A stretch of 64,000 nucleotides of DNA from Candidatus Eiseniibacteriota bacterium (GCA_020633975.1 JACKCR010000007.1:186001-250000); one strand, 5' to 3'. Positions 1 to 8,167 are shown, counted from the first letter of the stretch. Notes: a model not told the origin generated them from the letters alone. Translations and numbers: made by a program.

Positions 1-787
1 TCAGAGGGACGGCGAAGAGCAGGAACCAGACGAACAGCCTCTGCGAGTATCGCGTCACCATGAACAAGGTCGCGAGGTCCGCAACCACGCGGAAGACCCG
101 ACCGATCCCGTACTTCGAGTGTCCGAAGACTCTCGCCCGGTGGTTCGTCTCCACCTCGCTGACCCGCGCCCCACCCATCTGTGCGAGCGGAACGATGAAC
201 CGATGGAACTCCGAGTAGAGCGACACCGAGCGGAGCACCTCGCCCCGATAGGCTTTGAGGGCGCAGCCGTTGTCACGGATGGAAAGGCCGGTGAGCTGAC
301 GCGAGATCCAGTTTGCGGCGATCGACGGCGCTCGCCGGAGAAGGAAGCCGTCTTGTCGCTTCTTCCGCCAGCCGGAAACGATCTCGAACCCGCGATCGAG
401 TTCGTCGAGTAGCTTCGGGATGTCCGCCGGGTCGTTCTGGAGATCGCCGTCCAAGGTCACGACCACATGGCCGCGGCTCGCATCGAAGCCAGCCATGAGG
501 GCCGGAGTCTGTCCGCGATTGACCGCGAGCCGGATCGCGACGAGATGGGGATGCGCCTCTCGAAGCGCTGCCAACGCTCCCCAACTCCCATCACTCGACC
601 CATCATCGACGAGGATGAGTTCATAGCTCTTGTCGAGGGGATCGAGGGCCGCTTCGACCTGCTCGACGAGCCTGGGAATCGAATCGACTTCGTTGTAGAC
701 GGGCACGACCACCGAAATGTCGACCGCGTCGTCTCCCTGGAGGGAACGCCGAACCGATCGACGAGCCGCGTCGCTCCTCGGGCTCAT
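1..787 (-). CDS. GT2 family glycosyltransferase, membrane-anchored (3' end outside window)
   Basis: Reading on the minus strand from the ATG at 787 gives at least 262 residues, running off the left edge. The N-terminal half is a GT-A fold of the DPM1/ArnC/GtrB type: VVVPVYNE, then LVDDGSSDGSW, then the DxD metal-binding segment TLDGDLQNDP. It is followed by the R(K)KRQDG and ISRQLTG segments and by H-S-K-Y-G before a hydrophobic stretch (LFMVTRYSQRLFVWFLLFA), the first membrane helix. Known members transfer a sugar from a nucleotide donor to a polyprenyl phosphate at the inner membrane; the substrate cannot be read here. The ATG overlaps the stop of the upstream gene as ATGA (784-787), so the two are translationally coupled. 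All catalytic motifs are intact, unlike in its partner. Confidence 0.9.
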   Translation of the reverse strand, partial: MSPRSDAARRSVRRSLQGDDAVDISVVVPVYNEVDSIPRLVEQVEAALDPLDKSYELILVDDGSSDGSWGALAALREAHPHLVAIRLAVNRGQTPALMAGFDASRGHVVVTLDGDLQNDPADIPKLLDELDRGFEIVSGWRKKRQDGFLLRRAPSIAANWISRQLTGLSIRDNGCALKAYRGEVLRSVSLYSEFHRFIVPLAQMGGARVSEVETNHRARVFGHSKYGIGRVFRVVADLATLFMVTRYSQRLFVWFLLFAVPL

Positions 788-1953
788 GTCCGTGGGTTCG
801 TGTCGGCGGGAGACGTTGCCGCGCGGCTCCGTCCACCACGTGCCGGTTCGCCGTCGCTAGTGTGATCTCTACCGACGCCGTCCTCTGGATCCGCCACGGC
901 GCCCGCTGCGCCGCCTTCGTCCCAGCCTTCGACCCAGACGTCGCCTTCTTCGCCGTGGAACCACTCCGCCACTCGGTAGTGAGCCTGGTCGCGGAAGTGG
1001 AGATAGAGCAGGAGCTCGCCCAAGAATCCCAGGATCACGACCTGGATGCCCGCCGTCACGAGCAGGAGAGAGAGCAGGAGGAGCGGACGCTCGGCCAGTG
1101 CACTGCCGAGAAAGAGTCGCTGGTAGACGAGAACGCCCCCAAGGACGAGACCCACTAGGAGCAAGACGAGACCGAGTGCGCCGAAGGGACGAAGTGGCTT
1201 CTGCGTGAACCGCACGAGGTAAGCCAAGGTGAGTAGATCGAGTGCACGTCGTCCGAAAGTCGCCGGGCCAAAGAGCCGAAGCGTCGCTCCCGATGTGTCC
1301 GAAGGCACCCCGACCTCACCGATCCGGAACCCTTCCCGCGCGAGCAGAATCGGCAGGAAGAGCTGATTCTGTCCGTACCCGGAGATCGCCGTAGCGACGT
1401 AGTCGCGCATTCCGTGGAGTCCGCAGGCGAGATCATGGAACGTCACACCGGTGGTCCAGGCGATGAGCTGGTTGAAGAGCCGGCTCGCCACTCGATTGAA
1501 CTCCGAGCCCTTTCGGCTCAGGCGATACCCGACGACATACTCGTCGCCGGAGAGTCTCGAGACGATCGCATCGATCGCGTCAGGACGTACCTGCGGATAG
1601 GCGGGATACGTGACGATGTACCGGCCGGTCGCAATCGCGGCCCCCGCTCGGATCGTCGCGATCTGCCCCATCGGCGCGTGCAGGCGAACGATCCGCACCC
1701 AGCCAAGACCGGCGACTCTCTCCGCGAAGCGTGCGTGGAGACCACCCAAGTGGCCATCGAGCGAGAGAATGAGCTCGTGGTCGGCGGATCTCGGACCGAG
1801 GAAGGCGAGAAGCTCTTCGAGGATGCGCGGCGTGTGCTCGACACTCTGGGAACAGAAGAGCACGACGGACACACGGGGTCCCTCGCCAGGGGGCTCCGCC
1901 ACCCTGGCGACGTCACTCGTCGGCCAATTCCGTTCTGGTGCCTGTGTGGTCAT
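784..1953 (-). CDS. GT2-like protein with C-terminal membrane helices and degenerate DxD motif
   Basis: About 389 residues from the ATG at 1953 (a GTG at 1965 is an alternative start). The fold follows the same GT2 plan as the next gene: VSVVLFCSQSVEHTPRILEE at the N terminus, GQIATIRAGAAIATGRYIV, and a C-terminal pair of membrane helices (near residues 255-280 and 290-320) followed by a soluble tail. The signature residues are gone: where the partner has LVDDGSSDG this protein has ILSLDGHLGG, and where the partner has TLDGDLQNDP it has TYPAYPQVRP. It therefore looks like a catalytically impaired pseudo-glycosyltransferase, possibly a regulatory or scaffold subunit of the downstream enzyme, to which it is coupled by an ATGA overlap. 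Loss of activity is inference from missing motifs. Confidence 0.75.
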   Translation of the reverse strand: MTTQAPERNWPTSDVARVAEPPGEGPRVSVVLFCSQSVEHTPRILEELLAFLGPRSADHELILSLDGHLGGLHARFAERVAGLGWVRIVRLHAPMGQIATIRAGAAIATGRYIVTYPAYPQVRPDAIDAIVSRLSGDEYVVGYRLSRKGSEFNRVASRLFNQLIAWTTGVTFHDLACGLHGMRDYVATAISGYGQNQLFLPILLAREGFRIGEVGVPSDTSGATLRLFGPATFGRRALDLLTLAYLVRFTQKPLRPFGALGLVLLLVGLVLGGVLVYQRLFLGSALAERPLLLLSLLLVTAGIQVVILGFLGELLLYLHFRDQAHYRVAEWFHGEEGDVWVEGWDEGGAAGAVADPEDGVGRDHTSDGEPARGGRSRAATSPADTNPRT

Positions 1954-2025
1954 GTTCCGGTCCACGGATCGGTACGCGCACCAACCCTAGGTAGGTATAG
2001 AGATCGGCCGACCAGTCGGGTCCGC

Positions 2026-2184
2026 TTAGAACAGCGCGTAGATGAATGGGGCCAGGGCCGCGTTCTGAGTCAGGAAGAGAACCGCCCCGAAGAAGACCAT
2101 GAACAGAATGATCGGAAGCAGCCACCACTTCTTCCTCACCCGCATGAAGGCCCAGATTTCTCCCAGAATGCTCAGTCTGCTCAT
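2026..2184 (-). CDS. DUF5989 family small membrane protein
   Basis: A 52-residue ORF starting at ATG 2184. It begins MSRLSILGEIWAFMRVRKKW, continues with one membrane helix (LLPIILFMVFFGAVLFL) and ends TQNAALAPFIYALF. Size, the basic RKKW before the helix and the conserved ending match the DUF5989 family, whose members usually sit in surface-polysaccharide clusters beside carbamoyltransferases and SxtJ-like membrane proteins. Here it leads the two GT2 genes on the same strand (gap 72 bases), which fits that setting. Function unknown; the call rests on family resemblance and context. Confidence 0.7.
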   Translation of the reverse strand: MSRLSILGEIWAFMRVRKKWWLLPIILFMVFFGAVLFLTQNAALAPFIYALF

Positions 2185-2493
2185 GTTCCCCATCTCGATC
2201 TATGGTGTACGTGGGCTAGAGGGTGAGTATAGCGGAGGATAGAGGATTTTCCGCCGGAAAGACGCGCAGCGGGAACTACTGGCAACGATCCGCAAAGGCC
2301 CTTCGTTCGACGCAACCCGAACGGAATCCCAACGAGATAGCGGACACAGCAATCGGGTCTCGTTCGAAGCGGACCCTTCCCTGCGGTCGAGTCCGGGCCG
2401 AAGCAGCGGACCTGGCAGCCGACTCGAAGGTGGAAACCGTAGGCGTTGGGGCAGAACACCCAAATGCGCGTCGTCCGATAGGCGACGAGACCC
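2185..2493. other. Intergenic, no gene seen
   Basis: About 310 bases between the start of the DUF5989 gene and the stop of the ABC ATPase gene, both on the minus strand. ORFs here look like shadows. A short perfect palindrome, TTTCCG-C-CGGAAA, lies at 2248-2260, about 65 bases upstream of the DUF5989 ATG, and could be an operator. I see no convincing sigma-70 or sigma-54 promoter and no terminator with a T tract. Confidence 0.4.
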
Positions 2494-3510
2494 TCAGTCC
2501 CCCTCTCTCCGGTCGCCACGGTAGATCCGCCGGACGACATCCTCGATCGGCCGCTCCTGCAGCTTGAGGTCGAGGATCTCGCGTTGGACGAGCACCTGGC
2601 GGATGAGCTCAGGGGCAGGAATCTGGTCCGGGTCGAACTCCAGCTGGATCCGGTGGCCCGACTGCTCCAGTACCTCGCAGCCTCGAGGCAGCTCGAGCGC
2701 CCTCCCTTGGGCGGCATCGTCCCGGAGGTCGATCTGCAGGATTCGGCGGTGGCCGAAGAGGCGCCGGAGTGACTCTACATCTCCGTCGTGGAGCAGACGC
2801 CCCTCGTCGATGACGAGGACACGCGAACACAGTCGCTCGATGTCGCCCAAGTCGTGGGAAGTGAGAACGAGGGTGGTCCCGCGGTCCGCATGCAGCTTCC
2901 GGAGGAACGTCCGCACCTCTTCCTTCGCGACGACGTCGAGCCCGATCGTCGGCTCGTCCAGAATGACCAGGTCCGGTGCGTGGAGAAGCGAGGCGGTGAG
3001 CTCACACCGCATCCGTTGTCCGAGGCTCAGCTTCCGCACCGGCACGTCGAGTACGGCACCGAGTCCCAGTCGATCCACGAGTTCGTCTCGACGGGCGCGG
3101 AGTTCGCGAGCGGGAATGCGATAGAGCGTGCCGAGCAGCTGGAACGACTCGCTCGGAGGAAGATCCCACCAGAGTTGGGTCCGCTGTCCGAACACGACAC
3201 CGATCCGGAGCGCATTCTGTCGCCGGAAGCGATGGGGATCCCGTCCAAACACTCGCACCGAACCGGACGTCGCGCGGAGGATCCCGACGAGGATCTTGAT
3301 CGTGGTCGACTTGCCAGCTCCGTTCGCGCCTACGTAGCCGACGAGCTCGCCGGGACGGATCGCGAAGGAGACATCGTCGACGGCTCGGACGGTCCGTCCC
3401 GAGCGGGAGAAGAGACCACGAACGGCGCCCACGACCCCGCCACGGTGTCGCAGCACACGGAACTCCTTGCGGAGGCCCTGGACCCGGACGATCTCGACGG
3501 GCTCGGTCAT
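2494..3510 (-). CDS. ABC transporter ATP-binding protein
   Basis: 338 residues from ATG 3510 (MTEPVEIVRVQGLRKEF). Walker A is GANGAGKSTT, the signature is LSLGQRMR, Walker B is LVILDEPTIGLD and the H-loop is LTSHD. An unusual FGQRTQLWWDLPPSES Q-loop region is typical of ATPases that pair with ABC2_membrane_6-type permeases, such as the viologen exporter VetABC group. The reading frame stays open far upstream, but that part is a shadow of the permease gene; the chosen ATG overlaps the permease stop as ATGA (3507-3510). It should energise export by the two permeases encoded immediately upstream. The substrate is unknown. Confidence 0.9.
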   Translation of the reverse strand: MTEPVEIVRVQGLRKEFRVLRHRGGVVGAVRGLFSRSGRTVRAVDDVSFAIRPGELVGYVGANGAGKSTTIKILVGILRATSGSVRVFGRDPHRFRRQNALRIGVVFGQRTQLWWDLPPSESFQLLGTLYRIPARELRARRDELVDRLGLGAVLDVPVRKLSLGQRMRCELTASLLHAPDLVILDEPTIGLDVVAKEEVRTFLRKLHADRGTTLVLTSHDLGDIERLCSRVLVIDEGRLLHDGDVESLRRLFGHRRILQIDLRDDAAQGRALELPRGCEVLEQSGHRIQLEFDPDQIPAPELIRQVLVQREILDLKLQERPIEDVVRRIYRGDRREGD

Positions 3511-4322
3511 CCCCCGGCTCCTTCGTACCTGCGCATTCCGAGTCGCCAGAAAAAGAGGCACGCTCCGAGAAACGTTCCCGCAACGAGCGGTGTGGCCCAA
3601 ACACCCCACGGTGACAGGCCGAGAGGATCCGTCTTGCCGAGCAGGGCGACCGCGGGCACGTAGCTCACGAATCCGACTGGAACGACGTAGAGAAAGATCG
3701 AACGGAGCCAGCCAGGATAGAGGCTGACCGGATACTCCGTCATCTGCGCACCCCCGTAGGTGAACGCATTGAACATCTCCGTGCTCTCGACGGTCCAGAA
3801 GCACTGCGCCGCACTCGCTACGAAGAGGCCCGCGTAGACGGTCACCCCGCAGATCACACTCGTTGCCAAGAGGGCGAGGTGAGATACGTCCCAATCGAGT
3901 TGGAGGTGCATGACGGAAATGCAAACCGCAAATGCCCCCTGGAGGGAGCGGCCCAGGATCCTCAGCTTCACGTCGCGTCCGAGCACGAAGAGCAGGGCGG
4001 GGAGCGGCCGCACGAGAACGTAGTCGAAGCTCCCACTTCGGATGAGCTCGGGCATGTCGTCGAATCCGGTGGTGAGCGCTTCTCCCATTCCGAGACAGAT
4101 GCTCGCCATCCCGTAGAGATAGACCACCTCCCACTTGGTCCATCCCGCGATCGATTCGATGTGCTGGAAGAGGAAGAAGAGCGCCACCAACTCGAGCCCG
4201 GTCACGGTGAGCCGTCCGACGAGTTCGAAGACGAACGATCCTCGGTAGCTCATCTGCTCACGCACGGAAGCCGCGAGCATCGCGCCGTACACTCGTGTCC
4301 AGACCCTCAGATCACCCGCCAT
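3507..4322 (-). CDS. ABC-2 type permease (ABC2_membrane_6-like), second subunit
   Basis: 271 residues from ATG 4322 (MAGDLRVWTRVYGAMLAASV); an ATG at 4349 is possible but would overlap the upstream gene more. Six hydrophobic segments are visible, for example VTGLELVALFFLFQHI, LLATSVICGVTVYAGLFVA, and the C-terminal ATPLVAGTFLGACLFFW. The motif YRGSFVFELVGRL and the RSGSFDYVLVRPLPAL segment resemble its paralogous neighbour's RSGQIVIDLARPVDF, which marks the heterodimeric permeases of this exporter family. It overlaps the first permease by 11 bases and the ATPase gene by 4, so the three genes form one tight operon. Confidence 0.85.
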   Translation of the reverse strand: MAGDLRVWTRVYGAMLAASVREQMSYRGSFVFELVGRLTVTGLELVALFFLFQHIESIAGWTKWEVVYLYGMASICLGMGEALTTGFDDMPELIRSGSFDYVLVRPLPALLFVLGRDVKLRILGRSLQGAFAVCISVMHLQLDWDVSHLALLATSVICGVTVYAGLFVASAAQCFWTVESTEMFNAFTYGGAQMTEYPVSLYPGWLRSIFLYVVPVGFVSYVPAVALLGKTDPLGLSPWGVWATPLVAGTFLGACLFFWRLGMRRYEGAGG

Positions 4323-5145
4323 GAACCAGCACCTCCCTGCGCCCGGCATGGAAGAGGACCTGAGCCAGCAAGGTGAGGAAGACGGCCCAGAGAAGTTGGA
4401 CCCCGAGGAGTAGCCAGAGACTCTCCCCCGCTCCGATCCAGATCCGCGTCGGTGTGTAGAGCGTCTGCTCGAACGGAAGGAAGCGAGAGATCGTCCGGGC
4501 CCACTGGGGAAAGAAGTCGATCGGCAGAATCAGCCCGGAGAATAGACCCGAGAAACCGAGCACCAACCAACGCACACCTTGCTCGGAACCGAGCCAGAAG
4601 CTACTCAGCTCGATGAGTAGGAGGATGACGTGCGCGATCCACGCCGCCAACACGACGGAGATGACGAAGACCGGAAGCTCACCGAGGGGCGGGAGCACGA
4701 GGAATCCGGCGAGAGCGCCGACGGCCAGCAAGGGAAGCGCGCGCGCTACGACGTAGTACGCGCTCACTCCGAACCGACCACCGAGGTGGCAGGATACGAA
4801 ATCGACTGGCCGCGCCAGGTCGATGACGATCTGGCCGCTTCGCACCGCATCCCCTACACCGACCTTGCCCCAAGCCGGGATGACCATGAGAAACGCCTGC
4901 GACACGGTGACGTAGGTCACCGTTTGGTCGGCATCGAGACCACCGATCGCGATGCGGTGCTCGAAACACGCCCTGAGCGCATAGGCACGGAAGTAGAGGA
5001 AGAAGCAGTTGGTAAACAGCCCTGACCAGTTGGAGAACCGGTAGACCAGCTGGCGCTGGAGCGCAATCCTGGCGTGCGCCCAGGCGTTCGTCGCAACGCT
5101 CAGACCGTCCAACCTGGCTTCCTCCCGCGGCCCACGACCGCCCAC
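4312..5145 (-). CDS. ABC-2 type permease (ABC2_membrane_6-like), first subunit
   Basis: 277 residues with about six membrane helices (for example LLAVGALAGFLVLPPLGELP, VFVISVVLAAWIAHVILLLI, LWLLLGVQLLWAVFLTLLA). It starts the permease-permease-ATPase operon on the minus strand. The N-terminal RQLVYRFSNWSGLFTNCFFL segment and the AVRSGQIVIDLARPVDF stretch pair with equivalent segments of the downstream permease. The organisation matches VetABC-like exporters, but that family covers many unknown substrates, so I leave the substrate open. The true start could lie a few codons downstream of the first ATG, which begins with a non-membrane Gly/Arg-rich leader. Confidence 0.85.
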   Translation of the reverse strand: MGGRGPREEARLDGLSVATNAWAHARIALQRQLVYRFSNWSGLFTNCFFLYFRAYALRACFEHRIAIGGLDADQTVTYVTVSQAFLMVIPAWGKVGVGDAVRSGQIVIDLARPVDFVSCHLGGRFGVSAYYVVARALPLLAVGALAGFLVLPPLGELPVFVISVVLAAWIAHVILLLIELSSFWLGSEQGVRWLVLGFSGLFSGLILPIDFFPQWARTISRFLPFEQTLYTPTRIWIGAGESLWLLLGVQLLWAVFLTLLAQVLFHAGRREVLVHGG

Positions 5146-5311
5146 CTGCCTTGGACGGAATCGGCCGCAGCCCCACCGATCGAGCCATCGATGTGGAGCC
5201 GCGTGTTCCAGCCCGTGGAAAGGTTGTGGGTCCGAGGGGAGAAGTCAAGCGATTGGGTTCGTCACGCCGACTCGCGCGCTACGCAGCCGGCGACACCACT
5301 TCTGCAGCCTT

Positions 5312-5791
5312 CTAGCGCGTGCTGCCGAAGAAGTAACGCAGTCCGATTCCGCCTTCCGCCTCGAGGTTCGTATCCGGAGCGAAGTTCATGACCGGAGCGA
5401 CTTCGGCAAAGAGGTCGATCGGCGCGTCTTCGAAGAGGTACGACATTCCGACGGGAATGCGAAGACCGATCTCGTCATCACCTGCGTCGTGAATCTGAGC
5501 GCGCGCTCCGACTCCCACGTAGAGCGGGAGGTACCCTTCGTCTACCGAGACGCGATCATAGAAGTGCCAGAGGTAGTCACCGTGAACATGCATGGCTTCG
5601 TCGAACGACCAGGCGATCGCGCCGTCGAACGCCGTCCGATTGCTCGTCCAGAGCTTCATCGAGAATCCCGTGGGTTCGCCGGCGATCACGCCGAGTCCGA
5701 GGTTTCCTTCTGCCTGCGCATTGGGAGCCGCAGCACCCGACAGGACCAACGCCGCTCCAACAGCCGCCATCGAACAGATCGCCTTCTTCAT
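5312..5791 (-). CDS. Small outer-membrane beta-barrel-like protein
   Basis: 159 residues. A clear Sec signal peptide (MKKAICSMAAVGAALVLSGA, cleavage near AQA-EG at residue 27) is followed by alternating strands such as LGLGVIAGEPTGFSMKLWTS, GVGARAQIHD, GLRIPVGMSYLFEDAP and the C-terminal GGIGLRYFFGS. The EPTG...KLW and FEDAPIDLF segments resemble a family of small barrels of unknown role in high-GC FCB genomes. A perfectly spaced sigma-54 promoter lies upstream (5845-5861, minus), tying it to the envelope regulon encoded to its right. Confidence 0.8.
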   Translation of the reverse strand: MKKAICSMAAVGAALVLSGAAAPNAQAEGNLGLGVIAGEPTGFSMKLWTSNRTAFDGAIAWSFDEAMHVHGDYLWHFYDRVSVDEGYLPLYVGVGARAQIHDAGDDEIGLRIPVGMSYLFEDAPIDLFAEVAPVMNFAPDTNLEAEGGIGLRYFFGSTR

Positions 5792-5844
5792 GTCACCCTC
5801 CCTCGGTCTGATTGTTTGGCTTGGTTACCGTTCGTGACGGACAG

Positions 5845-5861
5845 CGCAGGTTCCGTGCCAT
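5845..5861 (-). promoter_or_regulatory. Sigma-54 (-24/-12) promoter for the 5312-5791 OMP gene
   Basis: On the minus strand the sequence TGGCACGGAACCTGC (5860 to 5846) matches the sigma-54 consensus TGGCACG-N4-TTGC with one change (C for the first T of TTGC). GG and GC are separated by exactly 10 bases. The predicted start is about 12 bases further on, leaving a leader of roughly 40 bases before the ATG at 5791. Confidence 0.8.
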
Positions 5862-6183
5862 CCGACGTCTGCCGCGCCCGCACATTCCTATATCGTTGCA
5901 ACCGCGACCCGTGGACTTCCGGCACCTATCTCGCCGTGTTCGCAGGACCAGCGAAAGCGCCTGCGGACAGGAGCCAGGTTTGTAGGAACTGCTTCCCTGG
6001 CGTGTAACGAGTTCCTCGCCCTCTCCCCCTGGCGCTCCCACCTACCGCCCCCAAGACCACGTCTCTGCCGACCTCGCCAGCACGCGCACTTTTTTGGGGG
6101 GGGCGGGCATCGTGTTCGGAAACAACGAATTGGGCGGACATCTCCCCTCTCGCATTCGAGTCCTCTCCTCGCCACTCCTCGAT

Positions 6184-6200
6184 TTGGCGCGGGCGTTGCT
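6184..6200 (+). promoter_or_regulatory. Sigma-54 (-24/-12) promoter for the DUF3185-DUF1328-OMP-lipoprotein operon
   Basis: TTGGCGCGGGCGTTGCT fits the sigma-54 consensus closely, with GG at 6186-6187 and GC at 6198-6199 separated by 10 bases. It lies about 95 bases upstream of the DUF3185 ATG at 6294. Confidence 0.8.
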
Positions 6201-6293
6201 CCATCCCCACTCGAAGGACACAGCGGGCAGCACGGATCGAACGAAGCGGGCGGCCCGAATCGACACAGGACATTGAACAAGGGGGATCGAGTC

Positions 6294-6512
6294 ATGAAGC
6301 GGATGGTCGGAATTGCGCTCATCGCAGTGGGAGTCATCGGAATCGTCTGGGGAGGGATCACCTACGTGAAGGACCGGGATACGGTCGACCTCGGACTGGC
6401 CGAAGTGACCGTCACGGAGCATGACTCCGTACCGATTCCGCCGATCGCGAGCGCGATCGCCTTGATCGCCGGCTCGGTTCTCCTCTTCACGGGACGCCGC
6501 CAGACGGCGTAA
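6294..6512 (+). CDS. DUF3185-like small membrane protein
   Basis: 72 residues starting at ATG 6294, preceded by an AAGGGGGA ribosome-binding site; the longer frame from 6273 lacks one. Two helices (MVGIALIAVGVIGIVWGGI and IASAIALIAGSVLLFTGRR) flank a short extracytoplasmic segment containing KDRDTVDLG and VTVTEHDSVPIPP. The layout, including D-T-V-D-LG and the second helix with its basic tail, is that of DUF3185 proteins, often found among stress-induced envelope genes. It is the first gene after the 6184-6200 sigma-54 promoter. Function unknown. Confidence 0.75.
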   Translation: MKRMVGIALIAVGVIGIVWGGITYVKDRDTVDLGLAEVTVTEHDSVPIPPIASAIALIAGSVLLFTGRRQTA

Positions 6513-6592
6513 CGGATCCCACGACTGCACGAACCCATCGGCGGCCGACGAACGGCCGCTGAACATCGAGACACAATGACAGGAGGTTGATC

Positions 6593-6763
6593 ATGTTGAG
6601 TTGGGCACTGGCATTCTTGGTCTTCGCACTGGTCGCGGCTCTCTTCGGATTCGGTGGACTCGCAGCGGGCGCTGCTGGAATCGCGAAGCTTCTCTTCTTC
6701 GTGTTCCTGATCGTGTTCCTGATTTCGCTGGTCTCGGGCCTCGTACGCAGCCCGAAGCTGTAA
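6593..6763 (+). CDS. DUF1328 family small membrane protein (copy 1)
   Basis: 56 residues, [20 protein letters not shown] onward, with a Gly/Ala-rich centre ([14 protein letters not shown]) and a second helix ending [12 protein letters not shown]. This is the classic DUF1328 pattern, also seen in E. coli YtjA. The ribosome-binding site CAGGAGG is well placed before the ATG. It sits 80 bases after the DUF3185 gene and 37 bases before an OMP gene, so it is co-transcribed. A second, closely similar copy is encoded at 14454-14621 on the other strand. Confidence 0.85.
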   Translation: MLSWALAFLVFALVAALFGFGGLAAGAAGIAKLLFFVFLIVFLISLVSGLVRSPKL

Positions 6764-6800
6764 GCAGCTTCGTCGACCGCAACGACAAAGGAGACAAACG

Positions 6801-7457
6801 ATGAACACCGAGAAGACACATTCGAGTAGAAAGGGGCAGCAGCAAGGGATCGCGAAGCGTTGGTTCCTCGCCGCGGGCACCGGCCTGGCCATGGCGAGCC
6901 TTCCCGTCGCCGCACACGCTGCCGGTGCGACAGGAGGCGGCGACTACGGAATCCACGTCGGGTACATGAAGGCCGCCGAAGCAGAGGACGGCGATGTGCT
7001 CATCGGAGGCCACATCGAAGCTCGCCTCGCTCCCGCACTCGGCATCCAGGCTGCCGTCGACTACAACGGAAGCGAGACATACCCGCTGGCTTCGGTCGAC
7101 AGCCCGGCCGTCGAAGTACGAACGATCCCTGTCACTCTAAGTGCTCGCCTCTACCTACCCGTCGTCTCGGGGTTCTCGCCCTTCCTGGCGGCTGGTGGCG
7201 GTTGGTACAACGTGGTCTACGACTTCCCACAGCAGTTCGAGGCCCTGGGGTTCGACGATGAAACCGTCAGCACCTTCGGTTGGCACCTCGGACTGGGAGG
7301 GAAGTGGCGGATGGCAGATCGAGTCTCCATCTACGGAGAAGGTCGCTACACGTTCCTAGACCCGGACAAGAAGCTGGGCGATGACGTCCAGCAAGAGATC
7401 GGTGAGCTCGACTACGACAGGAGCAACATCATCGCCGGTCTCAGCCTCGAGTTCTAG
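6801..7457 (+). CDS. Outer-membrane beta-barrel protein
   Basis: 218 residues. After an N-terminal basic stretch a signal peptide (RWFLAAGTGLAMASLPVAAH, cleavage near AHA-AG) leads to a barrel of about 8 strands: YGIHVGYMKA, GGHIEARLAP, IQAAVDYNG, VTLSARLYLP, FLAAGGGWYN, WHLGLGGKWRM, VSIYGEGRYTF and the C-terminal NIIAGLSLEF with its terminal aromatic residue, as in OmpA/OmpW-type barrels. The ATG follows AAAGGAGA. It is the third gene of the sigma-54 operon and is probably made under envelope stress (inference). Confidence 0.8.
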   Translation: MNTEKTHSSRKGQQQGIAKRWFLAAGTGLAMASLPVAAHAAGATGGGDYGIHVGYMKAAEAEDGDVLIGGHIEARLAPALGIQAAVDYNGSETYPLASVDSPAVEVRTIPVTLSARLYLPVVSGFSPFLAAGGGWYNVVYDFPQQFEALGFDDETVSTFGWHLGLGGKWRMADRVSIYGEGRYTFLDPDKKLGDDVQQEIGELDYDRSNIIAGLSLEF

Positions 7458-7489
7458 TAAGCCACGTTCAAAGAGAATGCCCGATCCGC

Positions 7490-7519
7490 TCAGTCACAAT
7501 CGGTTCAGTCACAATCGGT
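7490..7519 (+). repeat. Perfect 15-bp tandem duplication upstream of the lipoprotein gene
   Basis: The unit TCAGTCACAATCGGT occurs twice without gap (7490-7504 and 7505-7519), 35 bases upstream of the lipoprotein ATG and 33 bases after the OMP stop. It may be an operator pair, an mRNA element or a recent slippage event. Confidence 0.7.
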
Positions 7520-7554
7520 GGCGAGCGCGATTCGGGTAAACAGGAGGATTGACC

Positions 7555-7926
7555 ATGAAGTACAAGACCATCGCTGCTGCCGCTATCTTCGCCTCTGGCA
7601 CGGTCCTCGCCGGTTGTGGCGACTCCGACAGAGACTCGAAGCAGGTGGAGTTCACACTCGACTCCGCAAACCACAGGTACGAAGAGCTCGAGGTGCGCTT
7701 CGACAACATGAGGGAGGACATCGAAGCGCAGGGAGGTGAAGTGAGCGAGGACATGCAGCGGACACTCAACGAACTGCAGCTCCGTCTCGCATCCGTCGGT
7801 GACGAACTCGAAGATGCCGCCCAGTACACGAAGGATGGGTGGAACGAGGTCCAGGACGAGATGGCAGAGAACCTCGACGACCTCGAACGGAGCCTCGATC
7901 GCACCTGGGACGACATTCGCAGCTAG
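7555..7926 (+). CDS. Small coiled-coil lipoprotein
   Basis: 123 residues from ATG 7555, with a CAGGAGG ribosome-binding site. The signal peptide has a lipobox (VLAGC, Cys at about residue 20), so the mature protein is lipid-anchored. The rest is highly charged and helical (RYEELEVRFDNMREDIEAQG, NELQLRLASVGDELEDA, MAENLDDLERSLDRTWDDIR), suggesting a coiled coil in the periplasm, similar in style to Lpp-like or YtxH-like envelope spacer proteins. Last gene of the sigma-54 operon, followed by a strong hairpin at 8016-8049. No named family recognised. Confidence 0.75.
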   Translation: MKYKTIAAAAIFASGTVLAGCGDSDRDSKQVEFTLDSANHRYEELEVRFDNMREDIEAQGGEVSEDMQRTLNELQLRLASVGDELEDAAQYTKDGWNEVQDEMAENLDDLERSLDRTWDDIRS

Positions 7927-8015
7927 CCCCGCCGGTCCGCTAGTTCGATCTTAGCCCGAAACCCTTCGACTCAGCCTTGGGAAGACCGGTCAGCTTCCCG
8001 GACCGAGTAGAGGAG

Positions 8016-8049
8016 AGAGGGCCACGGAAATCGCTCCCCGTGGCCCTCT
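8016..8049. terminator. Strong stem-loop between convergent genes
   Basis: AGAGGGCCACGG (8016-8027) and CCGTGGCCCTCT (8038-8049) form a perfect 12-bp stem with a 10-base loop. It lies between the plus-strand lipoprotein gene and the minus-strand hybrid kinase gene. There is no T run on either side, so it may act as a bidirectional terminator of weak intrinsic type or as an mRNA 3'-end stabiliser. Confidence 0.65.
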
Positions 8050-8167
8050 GAATTCACCCACCTGACGAGTTCCCAGATTCCCTACCGTCGGCCAACGTGA
8101 CGTACGAACGGTCGGCCCACGTAGCGCACGAACGGCTTGCCACGACTAACCGGTTACCTGTTTCGGT

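Larger units (their letters stand above)
5792..6293. other. Divergent intergenic region with two sigma-54 promoters
   Basis: About 500 bases between a minus-strand OMP gene and a plus-strand DUF3185 gene. It holds one -24/-12 element facing each way (5845-5861 and 6184-6200). The 280 bases between them contain ORFs that look spurious. A G run (about 6092-6101) and A/T-rich islands are present. There is room for activator-binding sites 80-200 bases upstream of each promoter, but I could not pick out a convincing repeated operator. Confidence 0.6.
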
